From positions 558,001-622,000 of the forward strand of contig NZ_JBJMAV010000001.1 in the NCBI RefSeq assembly GCF_046600715.1: a stretch of 64,000 nucleotides of DNA, read 5' to 3'. The notes beneath the pieces were generated by a model, which made no database searches, was not told where the DNA came from, and saw only the letters and a program-made list of their open reading frames with translations. Numbering within the stretch: position 1 is the first letter of the stretch; each line of letters starts with the position of its first letter. The translations under genes were made by a program, and so were the position numbers. This DNA comes from Lysobacter_C viscosus. Lineage in GTDB: Bacteria > Pseudomonadota > Gammaproteobacteria > Xanthomonadales > Xanthomonadaceae. This document shows, piece by piece, positions 33,971 through 42,956 of the stretch.

Positions 33971-35284
33971 ATGAGTTCGGACAGCGGCATCACCACGCGC
34001 CTGCAATGGCTCTGGCTGCAGGCGCGGCGGCGTCTCTGGTTCAGGGCTTCCGCGTTCTCGGCGCTGGCGGTGGCCACCGCGCTGGTGGCGATCGTGGCCG
34101 AACGCTACATCCCGTGGGAGTTGTCCGACCAGATCGGCGCCGAAGCGGTCAGCAGCCTGCTCAACATCATCGCCGCCAGCATGCTGTCGGTGACGATATT
34201 TTCGCTGAGCACGCTGGTGGCCGCCCTGTCGTCGGCGACCAGCAACGTCACGCCCCGGGCCACGCGCCTGCTGGCCGAGGACCGGCGGGCGCAGAACGCG
34301 CTGTCGACGTTCATCGGGTCTTTCCTGTTCAGCCTGGTCGGGATTATCGGCGTGCACGCCGGTCTCTACGGCCAGCGTGGGCGCGTCGTCCTCTACGTGG
34401 TCACGCTGTTCGTCATCGCCGGCATCGTTGCCACCTTGCTTCGCTGGATCGACCACGTGTCCCGCCTTGGGCGGGTCGGCGAGACCGCGGACAGGGTCGA
34501 GGACACCGCGACGCGGGCGCTCAGTGACAGGCATTCACGTCCCTTCCTGGGGGGGCGACCGTTTCCGGAGCCCCTTGAACCGCCACCCGGCGCCCGGCCT
34601 GTTCCGGCCGAGCGTTTCGGCTACGTCCAGCATCTCGACATGCGCGCACTGCAGGACTGGGCCGAGGAGGCCGACGCGCGCGTGCTTGTCGCATCACCAC
34701 CCGGTACCTACGTCGACACGCGCTGGCCGCTTGCGTGGATCGAAGGCGGCGTGGGCCAGGAGGGACTGGAGGACGTACGCGACGCGTTCTCGGTCGGCGA
34801 CATGCGCTCCTTCGACCAGGACCCCAGGTTCGGTCTTTCGGTGTTGACCGAGATCGCCTCGCGCGCGCTGTCGCCGGCGGTCAACGATCCCGGTACGGCG
34901 ATCGACATCCTCGGCCGTGCGACCCGCGCACTGGCCACATGGGCCGCGCCCACGCCGGCCGAGGCGCAGGAAACGCCGTACCCGAACGTCGCGGTGCCCG
35001 GGATCCGGGTCGATGACCTCTTCGAGGATGTATTCCTGCCGATCGGCCGCGACGGTGCCGCACTGGTGGAGGTCGCCGTCCGGGTGCAGAAATCGCTGGC
35101 AAGCCTGGCCGGAACCGGCGACGAGCGCTACCAGGCCGCGGCCGCGCGCCAGTCAACGATGGCGCTGGCACGCGCCGAGCTCGCCCTGGCGCTGGAGCAT
35201 GACCTGTCGAGGGTCAGGGACGCCGCCGCGCGCGTACAGGCATTGGCGTCAGGCGCCGACCCGTTCAATCAGCCTGTGGCCTGA
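33971..35284 (+). CDS. DUF2254 membrane protein
   Basis: The 437-residue protein has four N-terminal membrane helices (residues about 20-160) and a long soluble C-terminal part. The segment LSVTIFSLSTLVAALSSATS, then NVTPRATRLLAEDRRAQNAL, is the DUF2254 signature; FGLSVLTEIASRALSPAVND and PGTAIDILGRA are its soluble-part motif. Its function is not known. It starts 24 bases after the DUF4136 gene, so it shares that transcript. Its last 16 bases overlap the end of the convergent thioredoxin gene. Confidence 0.87.
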   Translation: MSSDSGITTRLQWLWLQARRRLWFRASAFSALAVATALVAIVAERYIPWELSDQIGAEAVSSLLNIIAASMLSVTIFSLSTLVAALSSATSNVTPRATRLLAEDRRAQNALSTFIGSFLFSLVGIIGVHAGLYGQRGRVVLYVVTLFVIAGIVATLLRWIDHVSRLGRVGETADRVEDTATRALSDRHSRPFLGGRPFPEPLEPPPGARPVPAERFGYVQHLDMRALQDWAEEADARVLVASPPGTYVDTRWPLAWIEGGVGQEGLEDVRDAFSVGDMRSFDQDPRFGLSVLTEIASRALSPAVNDPGTAIDILGRATRALATWAAPTPAEAQETPYPNVAVPGIRVDDLFEDVFLPIGRDGAALVEVAVRVQKSLASLAGTGDERYQAAAARQSTMALARAELALALEHDLSRVRDAAARVQALASGADPFNQPVA

Positions 35285-35712
35285 GCACGCACCCAGTTGA
35301 CGATCTGTGACTGCGACATCGCGCCGGACTGGCGGGCCACCTCCCGGCCCTGCCTGAAGAGGATGAGCGTGGGGATCCCGCGGATACCGAAGCGGCTGCC
35401 CAAGTCCGGAACCGCTTCGGTATCGACCTTGGCCAACCGCACGCGTGGCTCGAGCGCCGACGCCGCACGCTGGAACTCCGGCGCCATCGCCTGGCACGGC
35501 GCGCACCACGGGGCCCAGAAGTCCACCAGGACCGGCAGGTCGCCGCGCATGGCCACCTTGTCGAAGAGCGCCACGTCCAGCGGCGCGGCGACGCCCTCGA
35601 ACAACCACAGGTGGCAGCGCCCGCACGACGGTGAAGCCGCCAGCCGGTCCTCGGGCACGCGGTTGACCGTACCGCAGTGCGGGCACGGGACCTCGAGGGT
35701 GGGATCGGACAT
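35269..35712 (-). CDS. trxC: thioredoxin 2 (TrxC type)
   Basis: The 147-residue protein has the TrxC zinc-binding N-terminus (PCPHCGTVNRVPEDR, CGRCHLWLFEG) and a thioredoxin domain with the WCAPC active site (DFWAPWCAPCQAMAPEFQRA). The cis-proline GIPTLILFRQG is also present. It reduces protein disulphides and is often oxidative-stress induced. The ATG at 35712 gives the standard TrxC start (SDPTLEVPCPHCG). The stop overlaps the convergent DUF2254 gene by 16 bases. Confidence 0.92.
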   Translation of the reverse strand: MSDPTLEVPCPHCGTVNRVPEDRLAASPSCGRCHLWLFEGVAAPLDVALFDKVAMRGDLPVLVDFWAPWCAPCQAMAPEFQRAASALEPRVRLAKVDTEAVPDLGSRFGIRGIPTLILFRQGREVARQSGAMSQSQIVNWVRAQATG

Positions 35713-35858
35713 GGACGCACTCCGGGAAAACGGTCCCCGAGCATGCATGCCAGCAGGTCAAGACCGCATTGACGCCCTCGCCGGGGACCGACGTATCCGG
35801 TCGGCTCCAAGCGCCTGCCATGTAAGCAACACGCCGCAGGGACGGTGCTAGCGGGGCC

Positions 35859-36125
35859 TCAACGCAGCTGGCTGTCCTTGCTGCCCCGCCGGTTGTATCC
35901 GCCGGCGCCCGCTTCGTGGCGGTCGTGGGCGTCCTGGCACGCCACGCACAGGCGCACGCCCGGCACTGCGTCTCGCCGCGCCTTGGGAATTTCGGCCTCG
36001 CACTCCTCGCAATGGGCCAGGCCCGGCCCCTCCCGCAGCTGGCTGCGCGCACGCTTGATCGCGTCCTTTACGGTCGCATCGATCTGGTCCTGCACGGCGC
36101 CATCGCCCGCCCATCCCGTGGCCAT
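35859..36125 (-). CDS. DksA/TraR-type C4 zinc finger protein
   Basis: The 88-residue protein has the TraR-like C4 finger C-x2-C (HCEECEAEIPKARRDAVPG) and C-x2-C (VRLCVACQD), preceded by a helical coil (DAIKRARSQLREGPGLAHCE). It lacks the long coiled-coil arm of DksA, so it resembles YbiI/TraR-like small regulators that act at the RNA polymerase secondary channel. The start at 36125 follows AGGAG with six bases spacing. ATG 36128 is one codon earlier. Confidence 0.87.
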   Translation of the reverse strand: MATGWAGDGAVQDQIDATVKDAIKRARSQLREGPGLAHCEECEAEIPKARRDAVPGVRLCVACQDAHDRHEAGAGGYNRRGSKDSQLR

Positions 36126-36212
36126 CATCTTCTCCTGAGCCTGCCCTTGGTCCCCCACAAGTTGGGGAAAGCGCCGGGCGCCATCAAGGGGCCGGGCAAG
36201 CCGGCCCTGGAA

Positions 36213-36671
36213 TCAGTCGCGCCCGGCCTCGAGGTCCTCGATGAGCGCTTTCATCTCCGCTATCTCCCGCCGCTGGGCCTCGATGATCTCGTCGGCCAAC
36301 TCGCGCACGCGCGGGTCGCTGATGTTGGCGCGCTCACTGGTCAGGATGGCAATGGAATGGTGCGGGATCATCGCCTTCATCCACGATACGTCGGCCACCG
36401 TGGCCTGGCTTCGCACCAGGTACAGCGACCCGACGAGAATCAGCGCCGCACCGGCGAAGATGGCGGTGTTGATCGCGCGGTTGCTATACATGTGCAGCAT
36501 GAAGGCCAGCATCACGATCGCCATCGCCGCGCCCATGACCAGCGCCATCCAGAAGCGCGTCTGGCTCCAGAACACATGGTCGAACGCGTAGGTGTTGAGG
36601 TACATCAATGCCAGCATGACCGCCGTGGACGTGGCGATCATTGCGGCGAACCGGCCGTAGGACCCTTTCAT
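36213..36671 (-). CDS. DUF305 domain membrane protein
   Basis: The 152-residue protein has three hydrophobic helices (FAAMIATSTAVMLALMYLNT, WMALVMGAAMAIVMLAFMLH, and AINTAIFAGAALILVGSLYL), then a DUF305-like tail: WMKAMIPHHSIAILTSERAN, and ELADEIIEAQRREIAEMKAL. The HH pair is typical of DUF305, a ferritin-like domain often associated with metal stress. The substrate and partners are not known. It is separated by about 90 bases from the DksA-like gene. Confidence 0.85.
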   Translation of the reverse strand: MKGSYGRFAAMIATSTAVMLALMYLNTYAFDHVFWSQTRFWMALVMGAAMAIVMLAFMLHMYSNRAINTAIFAGAALILVGSLYLVRSQATVADVSWMKAMIPHHSIAILTSERANISDPRVRELADEIIEAQRREIAEMKALIEDLEAGRD

Positions 36672-36827
36672 GTGCAGCTCCTGTCCCTGTCTGTCTGATC
36701 GGCAACCCTATACACACAAGAGTGGGCATGCCGCGAACGTGCCGGCTGATGCATGTTCAGGACGTACGCGCGCGGGGCCGGTACTCTTTGCCACCGAAGC
36801 ACGCCCGCACTCCCACGAGACCCTGCC

Positions 36828-37130
36828 ATGACCCGTTCGTCCCTGCTGCTCGCGTTGCTCCTGCTACCGGCCGCGCCGGCACTGGCGTCCAGTTTTGCCG
36901 GCAGCTCGGCCGGTTCCTCGGCGGGCGGCACCTCGGCGTCTTCGGGCAGCACCTCGGGTGACGACAAGGTCGTACTGCAGGCCCGCGATGACGCGGCACG
37001 CTTCGTCGCCAGTGATGGCGCCATCCGTGGCGTCCGACTCGAAGCCGCGCTGCGCCACCTTCGCGAAACCCGTTCGCAGGCGCGCTGGGCCAACGACCTG
37101 CAGCTGGCGCGGGCCATCCTCGCGCTGTGA
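36828..37130 (+). CDS. DUF2388 domain secreted protein
   Basis: The 100-residue protein has a signal peptide (SSLLLALLLLPAAPALASSF), a Ser/Gly-rich linker (GSSAGSSAGGTSASSGSTSG), and the DUF2388 pattern DDKVVLQARDDAARFVASDG, AIRGVRLEAALRHLRE. The function is unknown. The stop overlaps the GTG start of the DUF4105 gene (GTGA), so they are coupled. The same gene pair occurs in pseudomonads, to my knowledge. Confidence 0.85.
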   Translation: MTRSSLLLALLLLPAAPALASSFAGSSAGSSAGGTSASSGSTSGDDKVVLQARDDAARFVASDGAIRGVRLEAALRHLRETRSQARWANDLQLARAILAL

Positions 37131-38977
37131 GCCGGGTCCGGCTGCGCGCGGGAACGCTCGCCGCCCTTGCGCTGCTGGCAGGACTGCCGACGACCGCGCA
37201 CGCATTCGAGCTGGTCGGCGACCACGCAGCGCTTTCGCCCGGGCGGGCCCAGGCCAGCCAGGCGCTCCTGGACGACGTGGGCGCCCGGTTGCCGCCACGA
37301 TGGCGCGATGCCCTCGTCCGCCCGGTAACGGTCCGCTGGGCGCCGCTGCCCGGGCACGTCCACGGACGAGTGCAGTTGGACGTGATCCTTCTCCAGCAGG
37401 ACCTGCTCGAAGAGTGGATGCAGCGGCCTGCAGATCCCGCAGCGCCCACGGCCGATGACCCCGGTGCGGCTCGCCGCGCGCTCATTCACGAACTGGCACA
37501 CCTTTATGACCGGGAGAATGGCCGGGCGTTGTCCGGCGACCCCCGCCTGCTCGACCTTGCGGGCTGGCAGGTGCGCGCACTCGGACCGGGGCGCATCCAC
37601 GACAACCCGATGCGCGAGCGAAGCCCCGATCGCTACGAGTTGACCGATCCGGCCGAGTACGTGGCGGTCAACCTTGAGCACTTCCTGCTCGACCCGTCCT
37701 ATGCGTGCAGGCGGCCCGCGCTGCATCGCCACTTCGCAGGGCATTTCCAGCTCCCGACCCCCGACCGCGAATGCGCACCCGGCGTGCCCTTCCTGGACGC
37801 AGGCCGCGCCGCCTCGCCCTCCGCAGCGCCGCTGCTTGAACTGGACCCCGCGCGCGTTTACGCAATCCATTACCTGCTTGCCGAATCCAACCAGCGCGTG
37901 ATGAGCCGCTGGGGACACAGCATGTTGCGACTGGTGGTGTGCGCGCCCGGCCGACCGCCGGGCCCCGACTGCCGCCTGGACCTGGACCACCACCGGGTGC
38001 TCTCTTTCCGCGCCTTCGTCGACGACGTCGAGCTCTCAAGCTGGCGCGGCCTCGCCGGGGGCTATCCGTCGCGCCTGTTCGTGTTGCCGCTGGCGCAGGT
38101 GGTCGAGGAATACACCGGCACGGAGCTCCGCGGCCTGCAGTCGATTCCGCTGGCGCTGGATACCGATGAGATCGACCAGTTGCTGGAGCGTGCCGCGCAG
38201 GTGCACTGGAGCTACGACGGCGACTACTACTTCGTCACCAACAACTGCGCGGTGGAAACCTTCAAGCTTCTCCACGACGCCGTGCCCCGGCTGGCGGCGA
38301 GCAACCTTTCCAGCATCACCCCGACCGGGCTCCTGCACCGCCTGCAACGCGCTGGCGCCGCAGACATGACGGTCCTGCAGGACCACGACACCGCGACCCG
38401 CCTCGGTCACTACTTCCCGTCGCAGGACACCTACTACCAGGCAATGCTGGATACGGCCTCGGCGCGCACGCCGTTGCCCCGGTATCGGGTCGCGGACTGG
38501 CTCGCCTTGCCACCCACGCAACGCGCGCCGTGGTTGGAACAGGCCGACATTCGCGCCACGGCTGCACTGCTGGTGCTTGAACAGGCCGCGCTCCGTCGAC
38601 AGGAACTGCAGGCGCGCGACGCACTCAAGCAGCGGATCTCCGGACGGGCGCGAAATGATTCCGGCGCCGCCATGCGCGCTGCTCTCGAGGCGGGAATCGA
38701 GCTGGATGCCGCCTTCGCCCACCCCGCCGCCATGGCCCCCGGCGGCTACGGAATTCCCCAGCACGCAGGCCGCCACGCCGTCCGGGAACGGGCAAGCGCG
38801 CAGGCAGTGCGTTGGCGCGAGCAGGATGCGCGCCTGCGCGAGGCGGCCCGCGACGCGTTGCCGGCACCCCGCAGGCTGGCCCTTGATGCGACCCGCGCCA
38901 ACCTGGACCGGCTGGGCTGGCGACTGCGCATGCTGCACCGCGAAGCAGCCGGCGTGGACCTGCGCGGCACGCAGTAG
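37127..38977 (+). CDS. DUF4105 (Lnb-type) periplasmic protein with zinc-peptidase motif
   Basis: The 616-residue protein has a signal peptide (ending PTTAHAFELV), then a domain with H121-E-L-A-H125 (ALIHELAHLYDRE), a zinc-metallopeptidase motif. This is followed by a DUF4105 domain: YAIHYLLAESNQRVMSRWGH, SMLRLVV, RGLAGGYPSRLFVLPLAQVV and YFVTNNCAVETFKLL. The latter has the H and C of a NlpC/P60-like papain fold. Arginine-rich helices end the protein. The role is unknown; envelope or lipid remodelling is a fair guess. It starts with GTG, overlapping the DUF2388 stop. Confidence 0.85.
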   Translation: MSRVRLRAGTLAALALLAGLPTTAHAFELVGDHAALSPGRAQASQALLDDVGARLPPRWRDALVRPVTVRWAPLPGHVHGRVQLDVILLQQDLLEEWMQRPADPAAPTADDPGAARRALIHELAHLYDRENGRALSGDPRLLDLAGWQVRALGPGRIHDNPMRERSPDRYELTDPAEYVAVNLEHFLLDPSYACRRPALHRHFAGHFQLPTPDRECAPGVPFLDAGRAASPSAAPLLELDPARVYAIHYLLAESNQRVMSRWGHSMLRLVVCAPGRPPGPDCRLDLDHHRVLSFRAFVDDVELSSWRGLAGGYPSRLFVLPLAQVVEEYTGTELRGLQSIPLALDTDEIDQLLERAAQVHWSYDGDYYFVTNNCAVETFKLLHDAVPRLAASNLSSITPTGLLHRLQRAGAADMTVLQDHDTATRLGHYFPSQDTYYQAMLDTASARTPLPRYRVADWLALPPTQRAPWLEQADIRATAALLVLEQAALRRQELQARDALKQRISGRARNDSGAAMRAALEAGIELDAAFAHPAAMAPGGYGIPQHAGRHAVRERASAQAVRWREQDARLREAARDALPAPRRLALDATRANLDRLGWRLRMLHREAAGVDLRGTQ

Positions 38978-39094
38978 GCCCCACGACCCGGCACCCTGCC
39001 GGCAGCAGCGACCGCTCAGGCTACCGGGCGCAGCGCCCACGACGGCGGCATCACGCGGGCACAGCCACCGCATCCGACAGCCCCGGCGCCTGCT

Positions 39095-39270
39095 ACTGCA
39101 GCCCACGCGCCGGGGCGCCGGCCTGCCCACCAGTGCCACGCGCTGCCGGGTGACCTGGTCCAGTTGCAGCACCGTCTGGCCCACCTGTTCGAATGCGCCG
39201 CGCTGCTCGATGGGACGCGGCACCGATGCTGGCCCTGATGTCGGTGACTGGCGCCCGGAACTTCAATGGC
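39095..39270 (-). pseudogene. decayed methyl-accepting chemotaxis protein fragment
   Basis: In the 335-base stretch between the DUF4105 stop and the GAF-GGDEF gene, the minus strand encodes remains of a chemoreceptor signalling domain. Residues GAFEQVGQTVLQLDQVTRQR, then VALV, correspond to the canonical hairpin-tip-to-return region (EQVNxAVTQMDxVTQQNAALV). Just upstream, after a one-base frame shift near 39210, VTDIRASIGAASHEQ continues the match (VxDIxxEIAAASxEQ). The reading is then lost in both directions: no membrane part, no HAMP, no stop or start in place. No working protein can be made. The frame and homology are by eye. Confidence 0.6.
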
Positions 39271-39312
39271 GGGCGCGGACTCGCGCCGCCCCCCTATCGT
39301 TGCGGTAGGCGG

Positions 39313-40425
39313 TCAGCTGCTGCCGCGCTTGGCGTTCTTCTGGCGGTACATCGCCTCGTCCGCCCGTGCCAGCAGCGTCGAGGCGCTTGAGCCCGGCTCG
39401 TGCACGACCCACCCGATGCTGGCCTTGATGCCCACCTCGATGTTCTCCACCGGACGGGGGCGAGCCAGTGCCTGTTGCAGGTGTTCGGCAATGATGGACA
39501 CGTCACGCACCCCCTCGCGCAAGCCCGCCACCAGCACGACGAACTCATCGCCCCCCAGGCGGCCGATGAAATCACCTTCGCGCATGCGCGCACGCAGGTC
39601 CTGCGCCGCCTCGCGAAGGACCGCGTCGCCTGTTGCGTGGCCGTGGCGGTCGTTGATCTCCTTGAAACCGTCCAGGTCCAGGAACAGCACCGCGAACGTC
39701 CCGGCCCGTTGCTCGTGCTCGCACAGCGCATGCAGCCGCTGCAGGAAATGGGTGCGGTTGGGCAGGCCGGTCAGGGGGTCGCACAGGGCTGCGTCCTGGT
39801 AACGGCGGGCCTGGGCGCGAGTCGCCTCGAGCGCGGTTTCAAGCCGCGCCAGCAAGCGCGCCTTCTCGTCGAGTTCCAGTTGCCGACCCAGCGCGCCGCC
39901 CAGGGCGTTGCCGATCAGGGCGACCGCCTGGGCATCGATCTCGTCGAAGGCATGCACGACGCTGGAACACACCTCGAGCACGCCAAGCACGCCATCGCCG
40001 TAGCGCAGCGGCGTGCAGATCAGCGAGCGCAGGGCCCTACCCTTGCGGACCCGCACGCTGACGCGGTCGTCGCCCTGGACATCGTTGCTGTGCAGGGCCT
40101 CGTGAGAACGAAGGCACGCCGGTGCCAGGGTGTGGCCGGCGTCGAACGCTGCACGGTCGATATGACGCATCTGGCCGCGCGCGGAGCGCACCTGCAGGCC
40201 GTCGGGGCCACCCGAAGTCAGAACGACCGCGCCCGTGGCCCGCGTCAACTCCATGACGGTCGCCGTTGCCTCATCCAGGAACGGTCCCGTATCCCCCGCA
40301 TGCTCGGCGATCCGGACCAGCGCGTCGACGACGTTGCGCAACCGGGTGTACTCGCTCCTCCCGTGGGCCGCGGAGGCCCAGGGCAGCATGCGGGGCGTCG
40401 TCGGGGACCTGTCAACAGTCGCCAT
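39313..40425 (-). CDS. GAF-GGDEF diguanylate cyclase
   Basis: The 370-residue soluble protein has a GAF domain (residues about 30-175, with ALRSLICTPLRYGDGVLGVL) and a coiled linker (KARLLARLETALEATRAQA). A GGDEF domain follows: DPLTGLPNRTHFLQRLHALC, LDLDGFKEINDRHGHATGD, and an intact GGDEF motif. The inhibitory site REGD is five residues before it. It would make c-di-GMP in response to a ligand in the GAF pocket. ATG 40425 follows AGGGGTTGGG; an ATG at 40440 is less likely. Confidence 0.88.
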   Translation of the reverse strand: MATVDRSPTTPRMLPWASAAHGRSEYTRLRNVVDALVRIAEHAGDTGPFLDEATATVMELTRATGAVVLTSGGPDGLQVRSARGQMRHIDRAAFDAGHTLAPACLRSHEALHSNDVQGDDRVSVRVRKGRALRSLICTPLRYGDGVLGVLEVCSSVVHAFDEIDAQAVALIGNALGGALGRQLELDEKARLLARLETALEATRAQARRYQDAALCDPLTGLPNRTHFLQRLHALCEHEQRAGTFAVLFLDLDGFKEINDRHGHATGDAVLREAAQDLRARMREGDFIGRLGGDEFVVLVAGLREGVRDVSIIAEHLQQALARPRPVENIEVGIKASIGWVVHEPGSSASTLLARADEAMYRQKNAKRGSS

Positions 40426-40617
40426 CCCAACCCCTGCCATTCAATGCGGCGCCCATACTAGGGACGCGACATCAATGCCCGGTGAGTGTCGTACAGGTCC
40501 AAGGCTGGCCGCCGGGCGCCGCTACCGTGCGTGCACGGCCGGACCGGCATCGTGGCCCCTGCCCCCGTGACGGCGCTGCCCGTTCACAAAGGCGCCACGC
40601 CCGCATGGAGCTACCGA

Positions 40618-41661
40618 TTGGACACGCCCCCCCCGCGCTTTGACCTGCAGGCCGTTGCCGAGCAGCTCTACGAGGAAACCTACCGACTGCTTGCCGCTCT
40701 GCCGATGCTGGGCGTCGCGGTGGCGGTGCTCGTGCTGGCCTGGCTTGTGGGCGGGTGGCTGTCGCGGCGGACGTTCATGGACCGGGTGGCACGGCAGAAC
40801 CCGTTCATGCGCGAGCTGGCGCGCACCACGGTGCGCTGGGCCACGTTCCTGGTCGGCATGCTGCTGGCACTCGAACTGCTGAATGCCACCGCGATGGTGG
40901 GTGCGGTGCTGGGCACGGCGGGCGTGCTGGGCGTTGCGGTCGGTTTCGCCTTCAAGGACATCCTCGAGAACTACCTTGCCGGCATCCTGCTGAGCCTGCG
41001 CCAGCCGTTCGCGCCGCGTGACCACGTGGTCATCGACGGCCACGAGGGGCTCGTGGTCAAGTTGACCTCGCGCGCCACGGTGCTGATGACGCTGGAGGGC
41101 AACCACCTGCGGCTGCCAAACGGGCTGGTGTTCCGCGGCGTGATCCTCAACTACAGCCGCAACCCGTCGCGGCGGTTCGAATTCGAGGTGGGCCTGGGGG
41201 TCCAGGAGGACCTGGTCCAGGCACAGGACATCGGCCTGTCCTACATGGCGGCGTTGCCCGGCGTCATTGACGAGCCGCCGCCGCGCGCCTTCATCAGCAC
41301 CCTGGGTGATTCGGACGTGCGGATCCGCTACCAGGGCTGGGTCGACCAGCGCTCGCACGACTTCTTCCAGGTCAAGAGCGAGGCGATCCGCTCGGTGAAG
41401 CTGGCGCTGGACGAAGCCGGAATGGACATGCCCGAGCCGATGTACCGGGTACAGCTGTCGGAACCGCGGGCGGCATCGACACGGGAGTCCCCTGCGCAGC
41501 CGTCACCGGCTTCAAAGCGGCCTGCACAGCCGGTTGCGCCCGGGAGCGCGGTCGCCGCCGACCGCACCAATGCCAACCGGGATATCGAGGCGCAGATCGA
41601 ACGCGAGCCGATGGCCGAAGCCGACTCCAACCTGCTGGACCCGACCGCACCACGCGAATAG
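40618..41661 (+). CDS. MscS-family mechanosensitive channel
   Basis: The ~347-residue protein has two to three membrane helices, with the pore segment GTAGVLGVAVGFAFKDILEN and YLAGILLSLRQPF, then the beta domain VVIDGHEGLVVKLTSRATVL with HLRLPNGLVF. These mark the MscS core. It relieves osmotic downshock. The likely start is TTG at 40618 after GGAG (seven-base spacing); the frame remains open to 40486, but upstream residues lack family character. The C-terminal ~70 residues are Pro/Ala/Arg-rich and probably disordered. Confidence 0.85.
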   Translation: MDTPPPRFDLQAVAEQLYEETYRLLAALPMLGVAVAVLVLAWLVGGWLSRRTFMDRVARQNPFMRELARTTVRWATFLVGMLLALELLNATAMVGAVLGTAGVLGVAVGFAFKDILENYLAGILLSLRQPFAPRDHVVIDGHEGLVVKLTSRATVLMTLEGNHLRLPNGLVFRGVILNYSRNPSRRFEFEVGLGVQEDLVQAQDIGLSYMAALPGVIDEPPPRAFISTLGDSDVRIRYQGWVDQRSHDFFQVKSEAIRSVKLALDEAGMDMPEPMYRVQLSEPRAASTRESPAQPSPASKRPAQPVAPGSAVAADRTNANRDIEAQIEREPMAEADSNLLDPTAPRE

Positions 41662-41693
41662 GCGCCCGGGCGGGGCTCAGGGTGCCCGGGGTC

Positions 41694-42794
41694 TCACTCG
41701 TCCTCGCGGGTGAGACGTTCCAGCAGGGGGTGCGCCGCCTCTGGCTCCCCTGCCTGGACGAGCAGCAACTGCGCATCCTCGAGCGCCATGTCACCGCGGC
41801 GCACGAGCATGGCCAGCGAGCCCGCCAGACGGCCCAGGTACAGCGCGTTGCCGAGGTGCGAAAGGTCTGCGGGCGCGTGGGCGGCTTTCCCCGCCACCGG
41901 TTGCTGCTCCACCAGCGCGTGGTCTATGCGGTCGGCCAATTGCCACGCCTGCGCGATGCGTCCGGCGGTCGCAGCGGTGTCGCTGAGCCACAGCGCCACG
42001 CATGCAGCCGCGTCCAGCGGCTGGCCCGGCCGGCGCAGCGACTGGTCGCGCAACACCTGCAGCACGACGGTGCCACCGAGCCCATGCACCAACGCCAGCA
42101 GGTGCGCGGCGAATGCATCCTCGCCGCGCCGCCGCGCGATGTCGGCGGTGGCCATCGCCGAGGCTTGGGTATGGTCCCATGCCATCCCCATCGCGTGGCC
42201 CCACACCCCGCCCCCGCCACCGCCGACCGGTTGCACCAGTGCGCTTGAAACGATCTGCCGGAGGCCGTCTGTGCCCACCAGGGCCACGGCGCGGTCAAGG
42301 GTTTCCACAGGCCGCGCATGGGCCCGGTAGTAGGCACTGTTGGCGATCCTGAGCAGCGTCGCGGCCAGTGCCGGGTCCCGCTGGATGATGCCGCTGATCG
42401 ACTTGCTCGACGCCTCGGGGTCATTGACCGCGCGCATCAGCTGCGGCAGGACCTGCGGCCGCCTCGGCATGTAGCGGGGGTGCGCCTGCACGCCTTCCAG
42501 CACCCGTCGTGCCGCGGCGCTGACCTCGAGCCCGGCGGGCGTGGGTGCGCGACCCGGAACGGCGGGGTCACCTTGCAGCATCAGGGTGCCCAGCCGGAGG
42601 TGGACGGCCTCGACGTCCGATGGTCCCAGCCCGGCGTGTAGCGGCGCTTGCGATGCGGCAGCCCCGGGACGGGACGGCGCATGCCGCGTCGGACGCTCCA
42701 CGGCGGTCCCACGCCGACGTGCGGCTGCCAGCACCCCCGCCACCACCACGATTGCCAATCCCAACGCCGACAGGACCACCACCAGTATCGACAT
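41694..42794 (-). CDS. HDOD-domain signalling protein with N-terminal membrane anchor
   Basis: The 366-residue protein has an N-terminal membrane helix (MSILVVVLSALGLAIVVVAG, then VL) and a disordered linker. An HDOD domain follows: MPRRPQVLPQLMRAVNDPEA, ISGIIQRDPALAATLLRIAN, SAYYRAHARPVETLDRAVAL, and FAAHLLALVHGLGGTVVLQV. HDOD lacks the HD metal pair, so hydrolysis is not expected; such proteins act as signalling adaptors, for example in Xanthomonas GsmR. The start at 42794 was chosen for the clear membrane helix. Confidence 0.82.
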   Translation of the reverse strand: MSILVVVLSALGLAIVVVAGVLAAARRRGTAVERPTRHAPSRPGAAASQAPLHAGLGPSDVEAVHLRLGTLMLQGDPAVPGRAPTPAGLEVSAAARRVLEGVQAHPRYMPRRPQVLPQLMRAVNDPEASSKSISGIIQRDPALAATLLRIANSAYYRAHARPVETLDRAVALVGTDGLRQIVSSALVQPVGGGGGGVWGHAMGMAWDHTQASAMATADIARRRGEDAFAAHLLALVHGLGGTVVLQVLRDQSLRRPGQPLDAAACVALWLSDTAATAGRIAQAWQLADRIDHALVEQQPVAGKAAHAPADLSHLGNALYLGRLAGSLAMLVRRGDMALEDAQLLLVQAGEPEAAHPLLERLTREDE

Positions 42795-42904
42795 GCAGGC
42801 CCCCGCCACGATCAGTGCGCCATGGTAGCCGCCGGCCCGGCTGCGCGGACGCAGGCCGCTGCGTGTATCGACCGGATCGAACCCACCACCCTTCCCAAAG
42901 AAGA

Positions 42905-42931
42905 AAGGGCCGGTCATCTCGACCGGCCCTT
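42905..42931 (-). terminator. terminator of the M13 peptidase gene
   Basis: A perfect 11-bp stem (AAGGGCCGGTC and GACCGGCCCTT) with a five-base loop lies 26 bases beyond the peptidase stop. Read on the minus strand it is followed by TCTTCTTTGGG, a moderately T-rich run. It also lies about 110 bases upstream of the start of the HDOD gene. Confidence 0.75.
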
Positions 42932-42956
42932 CTTCAAACCGCCCGGCGCAGCCGCA

